Shown here one piece after another: positions 15,501 to 24,596 of a stretch of DNA of 64,000 bases. The stretch is from Salsipaludibacter sp963735045. GTDB lineage: Bacteria > Actinomycetota > Nitriliruptoria > Nitriliruptorales > Nitriliruptoraceae. The stretch covers positions 248,001-312,000 of the forward strand of contig CAVTIZ010000002.1 in NCBI GenBank assembly GCA_963735045.1. Direction: 5' to 3'. Each line of letters starts with the position of its first letter. Position 1 is the first letter of the stretch. The position numbers and the translations under genes were made by a program. The notes under the pieces were generated by a model that did not search any database, was not told the origin of the DNA, and saw only the letters and a list, made by a program, of their open reading frames with translations.

Positions 15501-17035
15501 AGTCGGCGAGCAACGGCGCCGCCCCGTCGGATGACCCGGGATTGATCGTCGACGACGAGTTCACCGTCGAGGACCTGGATGTTTCCGTCCGTCATCACGT
15601 GGCGGACCGAGGACCCGTGTGCGTACAGCAGGTTGTTGAGCGGCTCGGGTGGCACCGCGCCCGTCCCGACCAGGAATCCGGTCACGTCGACGGTGACCAG
15701 GTCAGCTTTGGCGCCCACCTCGATCCTGCCGAGATCGTCCCGTCCGAGGCCCTCGGCCGGGTGAATCGTGGCTGCTCGTACGGCGTCCCAGATCGTCGGG
15801 TTTGCCAACGGCACCGACGAGGTGGCTTGGATGAGGCTGCGGCGTGCCTGCCCGTAGAGCACGGCCAGTTTGATGTTCTCGACGTGGTCGTTGGAGTGGG
15901 TGTCGATTCCGATGTTGGTCCGGACGCCGGCTGCGAGCACCTCGGGCCATGGCTGCGTGCCACCACCGGCCCCGCCGGCCGAGGGGCAGTGCGCATACAC
16001 CGCCCCCTTTTCGGCCAGGATGGGCGGATCCTGTTCGAGATCGATCCCGCTCATGTGCGCACCGAACAGGGGCGCGTCATACATCCCGAAGTCATCGAGC
16101 CATTCCACTGGGCGCTTGCCCCACAGACGGCGGACCGTGTCGGTTTCGCGGGTGGACTGGGAGAGGTGCCAGTGCATGCCGTTGCCGAGCTCGCGTGCCG
16201 CCTGTGCCAGCGCCTCCATCGTCTCGGGCGTGTGGGTGTCGGTGGCATGCGGAGCCATCATGGGGAGGATGCGGGCGTCATCGACCCCGTTGACCTGCAG
16301 CGCGAACTGGCGGTTGTCCTCGATCTCGGCGAGGGTGTCGGGCACGGAGTCGAACAGGGTCTGGTCATCGCTGCGGAACCAGACCGGGAACAGACGATGG
16401 ATGCCCGGGACCATGCCGCCGGGATACCCGCGCACCCCCCACTTTCTGGCGATCCGGACGTAGCTGCGAGCCTGCTTGAGCGACAGCGACATCTCGACTT
16501 GGGTGGTGCAGCCGCTGCGCAGCAGTTCGGCAAGGTTGAACGCGGTGAGGGCGTCCAAGTCGCTGTCGCTGAGTTGATCGGCCAACTCCAGCGGGAGCGC
16601 GAACGAGCGGCCACCCTCGATGATCCCACGGGTCGAGCTGCCCCCTGCCACGTGGGTGTGCCCCGAGATGAATCCTGGGAGCAACAGTTGGCCCGGCGCC
16701 TCGAGACGATGGTCATTGCCCCGACGTCGACCATCGACGATGGCCTCGATCCGATCGTCACGAACAATCACGGAGTGATCGCGCAACAACGTCAGCCCAT
16801 CCGACCCATTGGCGAGGACCCATGCCGGTTCGATGATCATCGGGCGTCCCGATGGGCGCCGAACCACATCCTGTCGCGGCGCCGCCTGGGCCGATCCGGG
16901 TCGTGTCGCGAGGCCAGTCGTCATCGCCGTGACGGCCGCCGCGGCCCCGATGAAACCGCGTCGTGTCAGCCGTGACCCGCCGCTGGGTGCAAGACAGCCG
17001 AGGTCATGGGACTCAAGATCTGCGATGTCGGTCAT
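15452..17035 (-). CDS. Tat-exported amidohydrolase (ATZ/TRZ-like)
   Basis: 527 residues. A Tat signal with SRLTRRGFIG (RR at 25-26), a hydrophobic helix and an AQA-type cleavage site near residue 51 predicts export in folded form. The mature part is an amidohydrolase-superfamily barrel: GHTHV (H126, H128) gives the first metal ligands, MHWHLSQS and FGAHMSG further His ligands, and GIDTHSNDHVENIKLA the late Asp. Downstream is NPTIWDAVRAATIHPAEGLGRDDLGRIEVGAKADLV, typical of cytosine-deaminase/atrazine-hydrolase-like enzymes. ATG 17035 has GAAGGA upstream. The substrate, likely an exogenous amide, ester or aminated ring compound, is not known. Confidence 0.88.
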   Translation of the reverse strand: MTDIADLESHDLGCLAPSGGSRLTRRGFIGAAAAVTAMTTGLATRPGSAQAAPRQDVVRRPSGRPMIIEPAWVLANGSDGLTLLRDHSVIVRDDRIEAIVDGRRRGNDHRLEAPGQLLLPGFISGHTHVAGGSSTRGIIEGGRSFALPLELADQLSDSDLDALTAFNLAELLRSGCTTQVEMSLSLKQARSYVRIARKWGVRGYPGGMVPGIHRLFPVWFRSDDQTLFDSVPDTLAEIEDNRQFALQVNGVDDARILPMMAPHATDTHTPETMEALAQAARELGNGMHWHLSQSTRETDTVRRLWGKRPVEWLDDFGMYDAPLFGAHMSGIDLEQDPPILAEKGAVYAHCPSAGGAGGGTQPWPEVLAAGVRTNIGIDTHSNDHVENIKLAVLYGQARRSLIQATSSVPLANPTIWDAVRAATIHPAEGLGRDDLGRIEVGAKADLVTVDVTGFLVGTGAVPPEPLNNLLYAHGSSVRHVMTDGNIQVLDGELVVDDQSRVIRRGGAVARRLWHRLQRQGFFTETPS

Positions 17036-17063
17036 CTCATGTTTCCTTCGCTATGCCGGGGGG

Positions 17064-17135
17064 TCGTATACAAAACCTAGTGCGAATGGGGTCTTTCGGC
17101 AACAGACTGAGGCTCTGAGACAGAATTGTCGACAA
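17064..17135 (-). promoter_or_regulatory. Promoter with two TNGTNNACNA operators for the amidohydrolase-GntR operon
   Basis: On the minus strand a -35 TTGCCG (17097-17102) and -10 TAGGTT (17074-17079) are 17 bp apart, 39 bp upstream of the start codon. The palindrome TCGTATACAA (17064-17073) covers the predicted start of transcription. A second one, ATTGTCGACAAT (17125-17136), lies upstream with its centre 62 bp away, close to six helical turns. Both fit TNGT-N2-ACNA, a form seen for FCD-type GntR repressors such as UxuR. Auto-repression by looping is plausible. Confidence 0.55.
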
Positions 17136-17136
17136 T

Positions 17137-17654
17137 AGGCCCCCGGCGGGAGAGAGTCGTTGGCGGGGACAGCGTCGCGGCGCGACGGGGGCGACTGTCG
17201 TTGCCCGATCCACCGACCGTCAGGCAGTCGAGTGGGGCCCCGAGGGCCATCCCTCGTGTGACCCTTCCGGGAGGGCCGGCTCTGCCAAGGAGCGGCGACG
17301 CCAGCAGGTCCCGGCGACTCGCTCTGAGGCCGAGTGACCGTGACGGGATCGGCGGATAGCGGTAGGCGCTCATCTGGCGCCCCGAAGCCCATCTGACGCT
17401 TTGGAACTCCCAGCCGGTGTCGCCTCGTTGCAGTCTGAGGCGCCCCGACCGTCCCCGCCGGACTCAACCCGGGAGCCGTTGCATGAACCGGGAGTAGTTG
17501 GCTCCTTGGTACCCGCGTGCCGCTGAAGCCGAAGCGCTGCCAAACGTGGTCACCGCGGGTCGCGTGGTCCTTCCCCTCTGGGATGCTCGCGTGAGGACCA
17601 GGCGCCTACCGTTGCTGGAGTCCGATGGTCTCCGGCGAGCGGCAGGACGTGGGC
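17137..17654. other. Gene-free divergent intergenic stretch
   Basis: Beyond the GntR-type operators, about 500 bp separate the divergent amidohydrolase and DinB-like genes. I find no convincing small gene, RNA structure or repeat in it. Open frames here have no family resemblance and unfavourable codon patterns. Confidence 0.4.
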
Positions 17655-18233
17655 ATGGACCTCAAGGAACGCATGCAGGAGTACCTCGACCGTGAACGGG
17701 AGTCCTTGTTCGCCAAGGTCGACGGCCTGTCGGAACGCGACCTGCGCCTGCCCCGCACTCCGACCGGCACCAATCTGCTGGGCATCGTCAAGCACTGCGC
17801 GAACGTCGAGTTCGGCTACTTCGGGCCGACATTCGGTCGCATGATCGACGACCCCGCCGGACTGCAGGGCCCCGTAGACTTCGAGACAGATCCGCAGGCC
17901 GACTGGTACGCCACTGCCACCGAGACCGCCGACGACATCGTCGCGCTGTATCGACGGGTGATCACCTTCGCCGACCGGACCATCACGGAACTCGGCCTCG
18001 ATGCCACCGGCCGTGTGCCGTGGTGGGGCCCCGATGCTCCCGAGGTGACCCTTGGCCACATCCTCACCCACGTCCACGCCGACGTCGCTCGTCACGCCGG
18101 CCAGGCCGACATCCTGCGCGAGGAAATAGACGGGGCCGCTGGATGGTGGTCGCACGGCGACAACCTCCCCGACGACTACGACTTCCCGGCGTACGTCGAC
18201 CGCCTCACCGCACTCGCCGAGCAGTTCACCTGA
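17655..18233 (+). CDS. DinB/DUF664-family protein
   Basis: 192 residues of the DinB four-helix bundle. The metal ligands are suggested by KHCANVEFGYFGPTFGR (first His) and GHILTHVHADVARHAGQADILREEIDG (the paired His of the third helix). Actinobacterial relatives are often mycothiol-dependent transferases or isomerases. ATG 17655 is preferred, with GGCAGGACG 5 bp upstream; ATG 17625 would add ten residues. The probable partner gene downstream encodes a small helix-hairpin-helix protein. Confidence 0.85.
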   Translation: MDLKERMQEYLDRERESLFAKVDGLSERDLRLPRTPTGTNLLGIVKHCANVEFGYFGPTFGRMIDDPAGLQGPVDFETDPQADWYATATETADDIVALYRRVITFADRTITELGLDATGRVPWWGPDAPEVTLGHILTHVHADVARHAGQADILREEIDGAAGWWSHGDNLPDDYDFPAYVDRLTALAEQFT

Positions 18234-18313
18234 TCACTGGCTGTTCCACAGTTCGGCCACCCGGAGGCACGCGTGAACCCGCACATGACGAAACGAACTG
18301 CTCGGAGCAGACG

Positions 18314-18505
18314 ATGAGCGAAGACCGCGGCCCCGAATTTGATGGCGTGCGCATCGGACGACCAGCGACCGGGGCACTGATCGACGCCCGCTACCAGGAC
18401 CTCCAGGACCTCCCCGAGGACCTCGAGACGCTGCTGGAGCTCCACGGAGTAGGTCCCCGTGCGGTGCGACTCCTGACCGAAGAGCGTGATCGCCGATCCC
18501 GATGA
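18314..18505 (+). CDS. 63-residue helix-hairpin-helix protein
   Basis: The C-terminal half reads LETLLELHGVGPRAVRLLTEERDRR, a helix-hairpin-helix with the GVGP hairpin used for sequence-independent DNA backbone contacts. The N-terminal half is PEFDGVRIGRPATGALIDARYQDLQDL. The ATG at 18314 follows CGGAGCAG. It is too short for an enzyme; similar small proteins are often annotated as hypothetical. It may share a transcript with the DinB-like gene 80 bp upstream. Confidence 0.55.
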   Translation: MSEDRGPEFDGVRIGRPATGALIDARYQDLQDLPEDLETLLELHGVGPRAVRLLTEERDRRSR

Positions 18506-18748
18506 CACGCGGGCCAGCGATGGATTGCCAGCGCAACGGAGCCACGGGCGAACACCCTTCCGAAGCTGCGGAGGCGCTCGGGATGTTCTCCCAGGTCCAG
18601 GATCGACGGCATCCTAGGAAGTGTCGGGATCGGTGGCTCTGCGAGTTTCAGGAGGCCGCCGAGAGTGACCGGATCGGCGCCCATTTGCCGTATCCATCGT
18701 GGGTATCGGCCAGCTCGGCCCCGTGGGTATCGTCCCGAGGACACGAGG

Positions 18749-19123
18749 ATGGAGGACGTCATCGCGATCACCGACGAACTGCTCGAAGTCGAGAAGGCCG
18801 GCTGGGACTCCCTCTGCGAGGGCACCGGCGACGAGTTCTACGGCGACATCATGACCGAGGAAGGTCTGATGGTCTTGGCCAACGGCATGATCATGGACCG
18901 ATCCACGGTTGCCAAGGCGCTCGCCGAGGCCCCACCGTGGGACGAGTACTCAATCGATGATCCGGAACTGATCACCCTCGGCGACGCGACGCACGCCCTC
19001 GTCTACACGGGAACCGCCCGGCGCGACGGCGAGGACGACTTCGTGGGCATCATGACCAGTGTCTACGTCCGGCACCATGACACCTGGCAACTCGCGCTGT
19101 ATCAGCAGACCCCGAAGGCCTGA
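18749..19123 (+). CDS. SnoaL/DUF4440-like (NTF2-fold) protein
   Basis: 124 residues beginning MEDVIAITDELLEVEKAGWDSLCEGTGDEFYGDIMTEEGLMVLANG, the helix-plus-sheet opening of small NTF2-fold proteins, and ending TSVYVRHHDTWQLALYQQTPKA, the closing beta strands with the family's W.L...QQTP pattern. Such proteins bind small ligands or act as isomerases or ketosteroid-like enzymes, but most have unknown roles. ATG 18749 is chosen for its GAGGA-containing leader. Confidence 0.8.
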   Translation: MEDVIAITDELLEVEKAGWDSLCEGTGDEFYGDIMTEEGLMVLANGMIMDRSTVAKALAEAPPWDEYSIDDPELITLGDATHALVYTGTARRDGEDDFVGIMTSVYVRHHDTWQLALYQQTPKA

Positions 19124-19472
19124 ACCTCGACGGGGGGCAGCGGCCGTCTTGACGGGCTCGAACGAGTACTGGCGTCGTGCCCACGCACCGGGGCCCGACT
19201 CGAGCGTGTCGAGAGCGGGCGACTCTCCGAGGTCCACCACCCGGCCTGCGAGGCGAAGCACGCGGGACCTGGATGGCCATCAAATTCTGTCCGTCCGGCC
19301 CGGCGATGGTTCCGTGGTCAGCCGAAAACGTGGGATGCGTCGTAGGATCCCGGCATGGCAGGCGTGTAGTGGCGAGATCCCGCAGTTGCGGGCGGACCGG
19401 CTTGGACGCGGGCCCGTAGCCACGGCTGCCGTGCGCTTCGATAGGGGGGTGGCCGACTGCTCTCAGCGAGTT
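19124..19472. other. Gene-free stretch between convergent genes
   Basis: About 350 bp between the NTF2-like gene and the kinase-like gene, which converge. No family match, strong hairpin with T-tract, or repeat is apparent. Confidence 0.4.
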
Positions 19473-20609
19473 CTAGACGATGCGACGTGCGACCCGGAGG
19501 GCGAGGTCGAGGCCGAATCGGCAGGCCAGGGCGCGTCGCGCCAAGAGTTCGTCGCGGCCTGCCTGGTCCAGGTCGGGGCGGTGGTCGAGGATGAGCGCCG
19601 AGAACACCGATCGGACCGCGAGCGCGATGGCCCAGCCGGCCTCGACCTCCTCCGGGTTGGCGTGCGTTCCTTCCTCGGCGAGTCCGTCCAGGTAGGCGGG
19701 CAGGATCGTGGTGGTGATGGAGTGGAATTCGTCTGCTGTTGCCGCGCCTGACTCGAACCTGCCGACGAACAGCTGGCTGAGGTCGCTGCCAAGCGGAGCG
19801 GGGCAGACGTAGCTGAGGTCGATGGCGACGATGTCGCCGGAACCGGACTCGCGGAGGTTGTCGGGGGTGGCGTCGCCGTGAGCAAGGGCGTGGGGGAGTT
19901 CTTCGTAGGCCTCGACGAGTTCCGGTGTGACCGCGGCCAGCCGTCGCAGATCGACTCGCAGGTCGCCGTACTCGGCGGTCGCCGCCTGCACGGCCGGTTT
20001 CTCCCACAGTGCGTCGTCGGCCAGTGCGGGGAGGTCGGCGTTGCTGATCTTGCCGTGAAAGAGCCCCCTCATCGTCCGCCGGCGCACCCCCAGCTGCTCG
20101 ACGGCACGGTCTTCGGTCCATCGTCCCGCGAGCCGTCCGAGGTGGTGGGCGGTCCGCCGGTAGCGGTCGGCGTCCCACGGTGTCGTGTCTTCGACTTCTT
20201 CGAGCCACAGCGAGATCAGCTCGTCGCCCCGGTCGATCGCGTACAGCTGGGGGAGCCGCAGGTCGCCGGGCAGGTCACCGGACAGTGGGCCGGTGTAGAT
20301 GCGGGGCTCGTCCTCCCAGTGCAGCTCGCGGCGGACCGAGTCGTGGAAGGTCGGCGGAATCTGGTCCCACATCGGCGCGCGCCAGGCAGGACGCAGCGTC
20401 TTGACGAACAGGCGCCACGGGGTGCCGTCGACGAGCGTGCCCGACACGTGCGTCAGCGCCGCAGTGGTCATGTTCTCGACTCGATGCGCAGCCGGTCGAG
20501 CGTGGACGGTTGCGATCTCGGCGTCGTCGCGACCGGTCAGGCGTTGCACCACTTCGGACAGCCGGCCCGGGTCCAGACCCAACTCCGTGCTCATCGTCGG
20601 TGTCTTCAT
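19473..20609 (-). CDS. Aminoglycoside-phosphotransferase-like small-molecule kinase
   Basis: 378 residues of the APH/choline-kinase fold. The catalytic loop reads HALAHGDATPDNLRESGSGDIVAIDLSY, with the Asp and Asn of HGDxxPDN and the metal-binding Asp in AIDLSY. The N-lobe has TPWRLFVKTLRPAW with the ATP-binding Lys. Such kinases act on aminoglycosides, macrolides, choline or other alcohols; the target here is unknown. ATG 20609 is selected because AGGGGAG lies 7 bp upstream; the frame is open far beyond it. It diverges from a MarR-type regulator, which probably controls it through the operator at 20655-20676. Confidence 0.85.
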   Translation of the reverse strand: MKTPTMSTELGLDPGRLSEVVQRLTGRDDAEIATVHARPAAHRVENMTTAALTHVSGTLVDGTPWRLFVKTLRPAWRAPMWDQIPPTFHDSVRRELHWEDEPRIYTGPLSGDLPGDLRLPQLYAIDRGDELISLWLEEVEDTTPWDADRYRRTAHHLGRLAGRWTEDRAVEQLGVRRRTMRGLFHGKISNADLPALADDALWEKPAVQAATAEYGDLRVDLRRLAAVTPELVEAYEELPHALAHGDATPDNLRESGSGDIVAIDLSYVCPAPLGSDLSQLFVGRFESGAATADEFHSITTTILPAYLDGLAEEGTHANPEEVEAGWAIALAVRSVFSALILDHRPDLDQAGRDELLARRALACRFGLDLALRVARRIV

Positions 20610-20654
20610 CCGGTACTCCCCTGGCATACCGGCGCGCGTTCGGCCGCCACTAGA

Positions 20655-20698
20655 AAGTAATATACGTTTACGACTTCTGTCAACCATGTTTACTAAAC
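20655..20698 (-). promoter_or_regulatory. AT-rich divergent promoter with MarR-type palindromes
   Basis: A 22-bp imperfect palindrome AAGTnnTAnACGTnTAnnACTT (20655-20676) and a perfect 11-bp palindrome GTTTACTAAAC (20688-20698) sit in an AT-rich dip. On the minus strand a consensus -35 TTGACA is at 20678-20683, with TATATT/TATTAC at the expected -10 area inside the larger palindrome. A repressor bound there would block the kinase promoter and lies next to its own GTG start at 20703. Confidence 0.55.
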
Positions 20699-20702
20699 TG
20701 AT

Positions 20703-21215
20703 GTGACCTTCCCCATCGCGAGGTACCTCGTGGCACCACGGACTGACGTCTCGATCCACGTGCTGGATGCCATCGAGTGGTTCATGCGTCGCCTCGACCA
20801 CGAGCACCGCACTCGCATCGGGGACAGCCTTCCGATCGTTCGTGGATCCCAGGGGCGCATCCTCCACCTGTTGCCCGAGGAGGGCGCACGCCCAACGGAC
20901 CTGGCTGCTGGCGGCTGGATCACCAAGCAGGCCGTCGGCCAGCGGGTACGGGAGATGGAGGAACTCGGACTCGTGGAGACCGAGCCGGACCCCGACGATG
21001 GCCGGGCCATCATCGTGCGTCGAACCACCGCTGGCGACCGCGTCGCCGAAGCCATCCTCCACGACATCGACGAGATGGAACGAGCGTGGGCACGGGAGGT
21101 CGGCGAGGAGCGCTACGCCGTCTTCCGAGCGGTCCTGGACGAGCTCGGCGCCGATCACGCTCCTGCCCTCCTCGACAGACCGGCCACCACACAACCCGGT
21201 CAAGATGACGACTGA
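20703..21215 (+). CDS. MarR-family transcriptional regulator
   Basis: 170 residues. A helical dimerisation start (VLDAIEWFMRRLDHEHRTRI) leads into a winged helix: GSQGRILHLLPEEGARPTDLAAGGWITKQAVGQRVREMEELGLVETEPDPDDGRAIIVRRTTAGDRVAEAI, with the wing DPDDGRAIIVRRT. That is standard MarR architecture; ligands are usually small phenolics or drugs. The GTG start at 20703 leaves only 93 bp to the divergent kinase-like gene, so auto-repression and control of the kinase are likely. Confidence 0.9.
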   Translation: MTFPIARYLVAPRTDVSIHVLDAIEWFMRRLDHEHRTRIGDSLPIVRGSQGRILHLLPEEGARPTDLAAGGWITKQAVGQRVREMEELGLVETEPDPDDGRAIIVRRTTAGDRVAEAILHDIDEMERAWAREVGEERYAVFRAVLDELGADHAPALLDRPATTQPGQDDD

Positions 21216-21836
21216 TCAGCCCCCCGGAGACGAGGTCGGGCCCCCGGCATCGCGCCCCCTCCCATGCCCCGCGCATCAGCACCGTCTCGCCCCAGAGGAC
21301 ACCGTCAGACCCCTCAGACCCCGCATGGTTTGCCCAACAGGAAGGGCTCGGCAACGGCCAACTGAGGCACAGGACAACTACGGGCTCCGAACAGACTTCT
21401 CGCGCGACGTCTCACCAGGTAGGTCGCTTGCGGGCCCAACCCGAAGACAGTCTGGCCTGTCCTACAACATTCCGCCCACGGTGATCAGTCTGGCGGTCAC
21501 CTCCGCCGCGATCTGCACGCCGACATCCTTGGCAACGCCTCCGAGGGCGCTACCTGCACGCCGGAGTTTGCCGGGTCTTCCCCACTAGGCCGCCCCGAGA
21601 GCGTCCGATTGCCCGATCAGGCGGCTCGATCGCCGGACGCGTGGAGTTCCGGCTCGCCCCCGGTGTGGTCCCGCGGAAGCGTCGCGGCGAGTGCACGTTC
21701 ACAGCCCATCGCCGGGGCCAGCTCGACGGTGACGTCGTTGCCGGACCTAGACGGTCGGCCGCCCGCGCCCCCCGATCGGCCGCCCCGTCCGCCGTACGGT
21801 CGGGAGACCAAACCCATGTCCTGAGGCCGGAGCACC
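21216..21836. other. Gene-free stretch upstream of the P-type ATPase
   Basis: About 620 bp with no supportable gene. G+C rises from the lower value of the preceding block to the high value of the following DNA near 21590-21620, which may be the right edge of an acquired segment. A 10-bp match to tRNA-Arg (GATCAGGCGG near 21615) is too short to count as an attachment site. Confidence 0.35.
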
Positions 21837-24554
21837 GTGAGCGACACTGCGATCACCATCCCCGACCACCCCTGGGCCGCGTCCCCCGACGACGTCGCCG
21901 AGGCGCTCGGGACCGACCCCGACCAGGGGCTGGGCGCCGACGACGCCGACCGGCTGCTGCAGGAGCACGGCCGCAACGAGGTGGCCCGTGACGAGGGCGT
22001 CTCGACGTGGCAGCTGCTCCTCGCCCAGTTCCTCGACCCGATCGTCTACGTCCTGGGTGCCGCCGGGGCGGCCGCCGCGATCGCGGGTGAGGTCGTCGAG
22101 GCCATCGCCGTCGTCATCGCCGTCCTCATCCAGGCCGCGATCGGCTTCGCCACCGAGTTGCGTGCCAAGCAGTCCGTGGACGCGCTCGAGGAGATGGGCC
22201 GCACGGAGGCCCAGGTCCTCCGCGGCGGCACGCCGTCGACGATCGATGCGGCCGAGCTCGTGCCCGGCGACGTCGTCGTGCTCGAAGAAGGGGACGTGAT
22301 CCCGGCCGACGTCCGGCTGATGGAGGTCGCCAACCTGCAGGCCGACGAGGCCCCATTGACCGGCGAGGCCGAGCCCCGTGTCAAGCACGTCGAGCCCGTT
22401 GACGACGACACCGCGCTGGCGGAGCGATCGTCGATGGCCTACCGCGGCACGCAGGTCACGGTCGGGTCCGGGCGCGGCGTGGTCGTGGCGACCGGCGGGG
22501 ACACCGAGTTGGGCGCGGTGGCCGTGCTGGTCGAACAGGCCGGCGACGACGGCAAGCCGCCGATCGAACAGCAGCTCGACCGACTCGGCAAGATCCTGAT
22601 CATTGCCGTGATCGGTGTCGGCATCGTGGTCGCCGTCGCCGGGTTGGCCGTGGGCCGTTCGCCCGACGAGATCATCCCGATCGCGATCGCGCTGGCGGTG
22701 GCGGCCGTGCCGGAGGGCCTGCCGGTGGTGGCCACGCTCGCCCTCGCGCGGGGCGTGCTTCGCATGTCTCGCCGCAACGCCCTGGTCAAGCAGCTCGCGT
22801 CGGTGGAGACGCTCGGCTCGGCTGGGGTGGTGTTCTCGGACAAGACCGGCACGCTCACGGAGGGTCGGATGACCGCCCGTCGGATGTTGTTGCCCGATGG
22901 CGAGGACGTTGACCTCGACGAGGCTGGCGACGACGTCGGAGCGGGCGTGCGGGCCGCGCTGCTCGTCGGCTCCCTGTGCGGCAACGCCACGATCACCCCG
23001 GACGGCGACGACGTCGGCGACCCGATGGAGCTCGCGCTGCAGCGCGCAGCCGAACGCGCCGGGATCGAGGACCGCGCCGACCTGATCAAGGCCGCCCCCG
23101 AGCGCTGGGAAGAGGCGTTCGACCGCGACACCCGCATGATGGCGACCGCCCATGACGTCCCCGACGACCCCCAGGGCCTCGGCGGGGGCGCGGGTGACGC
23201 CTTCGGTGCGGGGCAGGTGTTGGTGGCGGTCAAGGGCGCCCCGGAGGACATCCTGGAGGCATGCACGACCGAGTTCGGCGGGCAGGAACTCGACGACGAC
23301 CGCCGACGGGCCTGGCTCGACCGCAACGACGCCCTCGCCGGCGAGGGACTGCGGCTGCTGGGGTTGGCCCGTGCAACCGACGAACGTGACGCGGACACCC
23401 CCTACCACGACCTCGAACTGCTCGGCATGGTCGGGCTGCTGGACCCACCCCGACAGGCGACCAAGGACGCGGTCGCCGCGTGCCGCCGCGCCGGCGTGCG
23501 CGTCGTGATGGTCACTGGCGACCAGCCCTCGACCGCGGCCGCCATCGCTCGCGAGGTCGGCCTCGTGGACCCGGAGGACGGCGACGTCGAGGTCATCGCC
23601 GGCAAGGACGTGCCGCCCAGTGAGGAGTGGGACGACGACACCCGCGAATGGCTCTCCGGCGCCGCGGTCTTCGCCCGCCTCGAACCCGCCCAGAAGCTCG
23701 ACCTCATCGACCTCGCGCGATCACGGGGGCAGGTGGTGGGCATGACCGGTGACGGCGTCAACGACGCACCCGCCCTGGAGGCCGCTGACATCGGCATCGC
23801 GATGGGCGACAAGGGCACCCAGGTCGCCCGTGATGCCGCCGACATCGTCCTGCAGGACGACGCCTTCGAGTCGATCGTCGCGGCCATCCGCGAGGGGCGG
23901 ACGGTCTTCGAGAACATCCGGCGCTTCGTGGTCTACCTGATGTCGGGCAACCTCGGCGAGATCGCCGCCGTGACGATCACAGCGCTGCTGGGCGCGCCGA
24001 TCCCGCTGCTGCCGCTGCAAATCCTGTTCATCAACCTGGCGTCGGACGTCTTCCCCGCGGCGGCGCTGGGCGTCGTGGAGGGCGACGACGCCGTCCTCGA
24101 CCACCCGCCGCGCGAGCCCGGGACGCCGATCCTCGACCGTCGGCGGTGGGTGCTGACCATCGGTTGGTCGGCGTTGGTCGCCGCCACGACCCTCGGGATC
24201 TTCGCGTTCGCACTCGGCCCGGCCGGCCTGTCGGAGGAGGCGGCGGTGACGGTGTCGTTCATGGCGTTCGTGATCGCCAGGCTCGTCCACGTGTTCAACA
24301 TGCGTGCGTCCGACGAGCCGGTCTTCACGCACCGGATCGCGCGGTCACGGGCCGTCTGGGTGGCGCTCGCGGTGTCCTTCGGGCTGCTGCTGCTCGGCTT
24401 GTACGTGCCCTTCCTGGCCGGCCCGCTCGGTGTGGTCACTCCCGACGCGCAGATCTGGACGCTCGCACTCGTCGGTGGCCTCGGGGTCCTGGTCGTTGGC
24501 CAGCTCGCCCTCCAGCTGGCCCACTGGTTCGGACCCGAACCAGTGGACGCCTGA
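21837..24554 (+). CDS. P2-type cation-transporting ATPase (Ca2+-ATPase-like)
   Basis: 905 residues with the complete P2 layout: N-terminal cation-ATPase domain (PWAASPDDVAEALGTD...), two helices, actuator domain with the TGE motif (EAPLTGEAEP), helix 4 with PEGLPVV, phosphorylation site DKTGTLT (D335), nucleotide-binding domain, TGDGVNDAPAL hinge, and six C-terminal helices. The PEGL motif is shared by Ca2+ and some Na+/K+-type P2 pumps. Helix 6, containing INLASDVFPAAALG, would decide the ion; I cannot assign it with certainty. It probably exports Ca2+ or Na+. The GTG start follows GAGGCCGG. It appears monocistronic. Confidence 0.93.
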   Translation: MSDTAITIPDHPWAASPDDVAEALGTDPDQGLGADDADRLLQEHGRNEVARDEGVSTWQLLLAQFLDPIVYVLGAAGAAAAIAGEVVEAIAVVIAVLIQAAIGFATELRAKQSVDALEEMGRTEAQVLRGGTPSTIDAAELVPGDVVVLEEGDVIPADVRLMEVANLQADEAPLTGEAEPRVKHVEPVDDDTALAERSSMAYRGTQVTVGSGRGVVVATGGDTELGAVAVLVEQAGDDGKPPIEQQLDRLGKILIIAVIGVGIVVAVAGLAVGRSPDEIIPIAIALAVAAVPEGLPVVATLALARGVLRMSRRNALVKQLASVETLGSAGVVFSDKTGTLTEGRMTARRMLLPDGEDVDLDEAGDDVGAGVRAALLVGSLCGNATITPDGDDVGDPMELALQRAAERAGIEDRADLIKAAPERWEEAFDRDTRMMATAHDVPDDPQGLGGGAGDAFGAGQVLVAVKGAPEDILEACTTEFGGQELDDDRRRAWLDRNDALAGEGLRLLGLARATDERDADTPYHDLELLGMVGLLDPPRQATKDAVAACRRAGVRVVMVTGDQPSTAAAIAREVGLVDPEDGDVEVIAGKDVPPSEEWDDDTREWLSGAAVFARLEPAQKLDLIDLARSRGQVVGMTGDGVNDAPALEAADIGIAMGDKGTQVARDAADIVLQDDAFESIVAAIREGRTVFENIRRFVVYLMSGNLGEIAAVTITALLGAPIPLLPLQILFINLASDVFPAAALGVVEGDDAVLDHPPREPGTPILDRRRWVLTIGWSALVAATTLGIFAFALGPAGLSEEAAVTVSFMAFVIARLVHVFNMRASDEPVFTHRIARSRAVWVALAVSFGLLLLGLYVPFLAGPLGVVTPDAQIWTLALVGGLGVLVVGQLALQLAHWFGPEPVDA

Positions 24555-24571
24555 CCACCCGGCCGGCATGC

Positions 24572-24596
24572 CCAACTGCTTCCCGTTGCCAGTTGG
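24572..24596 (+). terminator. Hairpin after the P-type ATPase gene
   Basis: CCAACTG (24572-24578) pairs with CAGTTGG (24590-24596) across an 11-nt loop, 17 bp after the ATPase stop. There is no T-tract, so it is a weak terminator candidate. Confidence 0.35.

Noticed and set aside
21610..21625. GATCAGGCGG matching the tRNA-Arg anticodon arm, as a possible attachment-site copy
   Set aside because: Only 10 bp match and the site is in the middle of the tRNA, not its 3' end; chance occurrence is likely.
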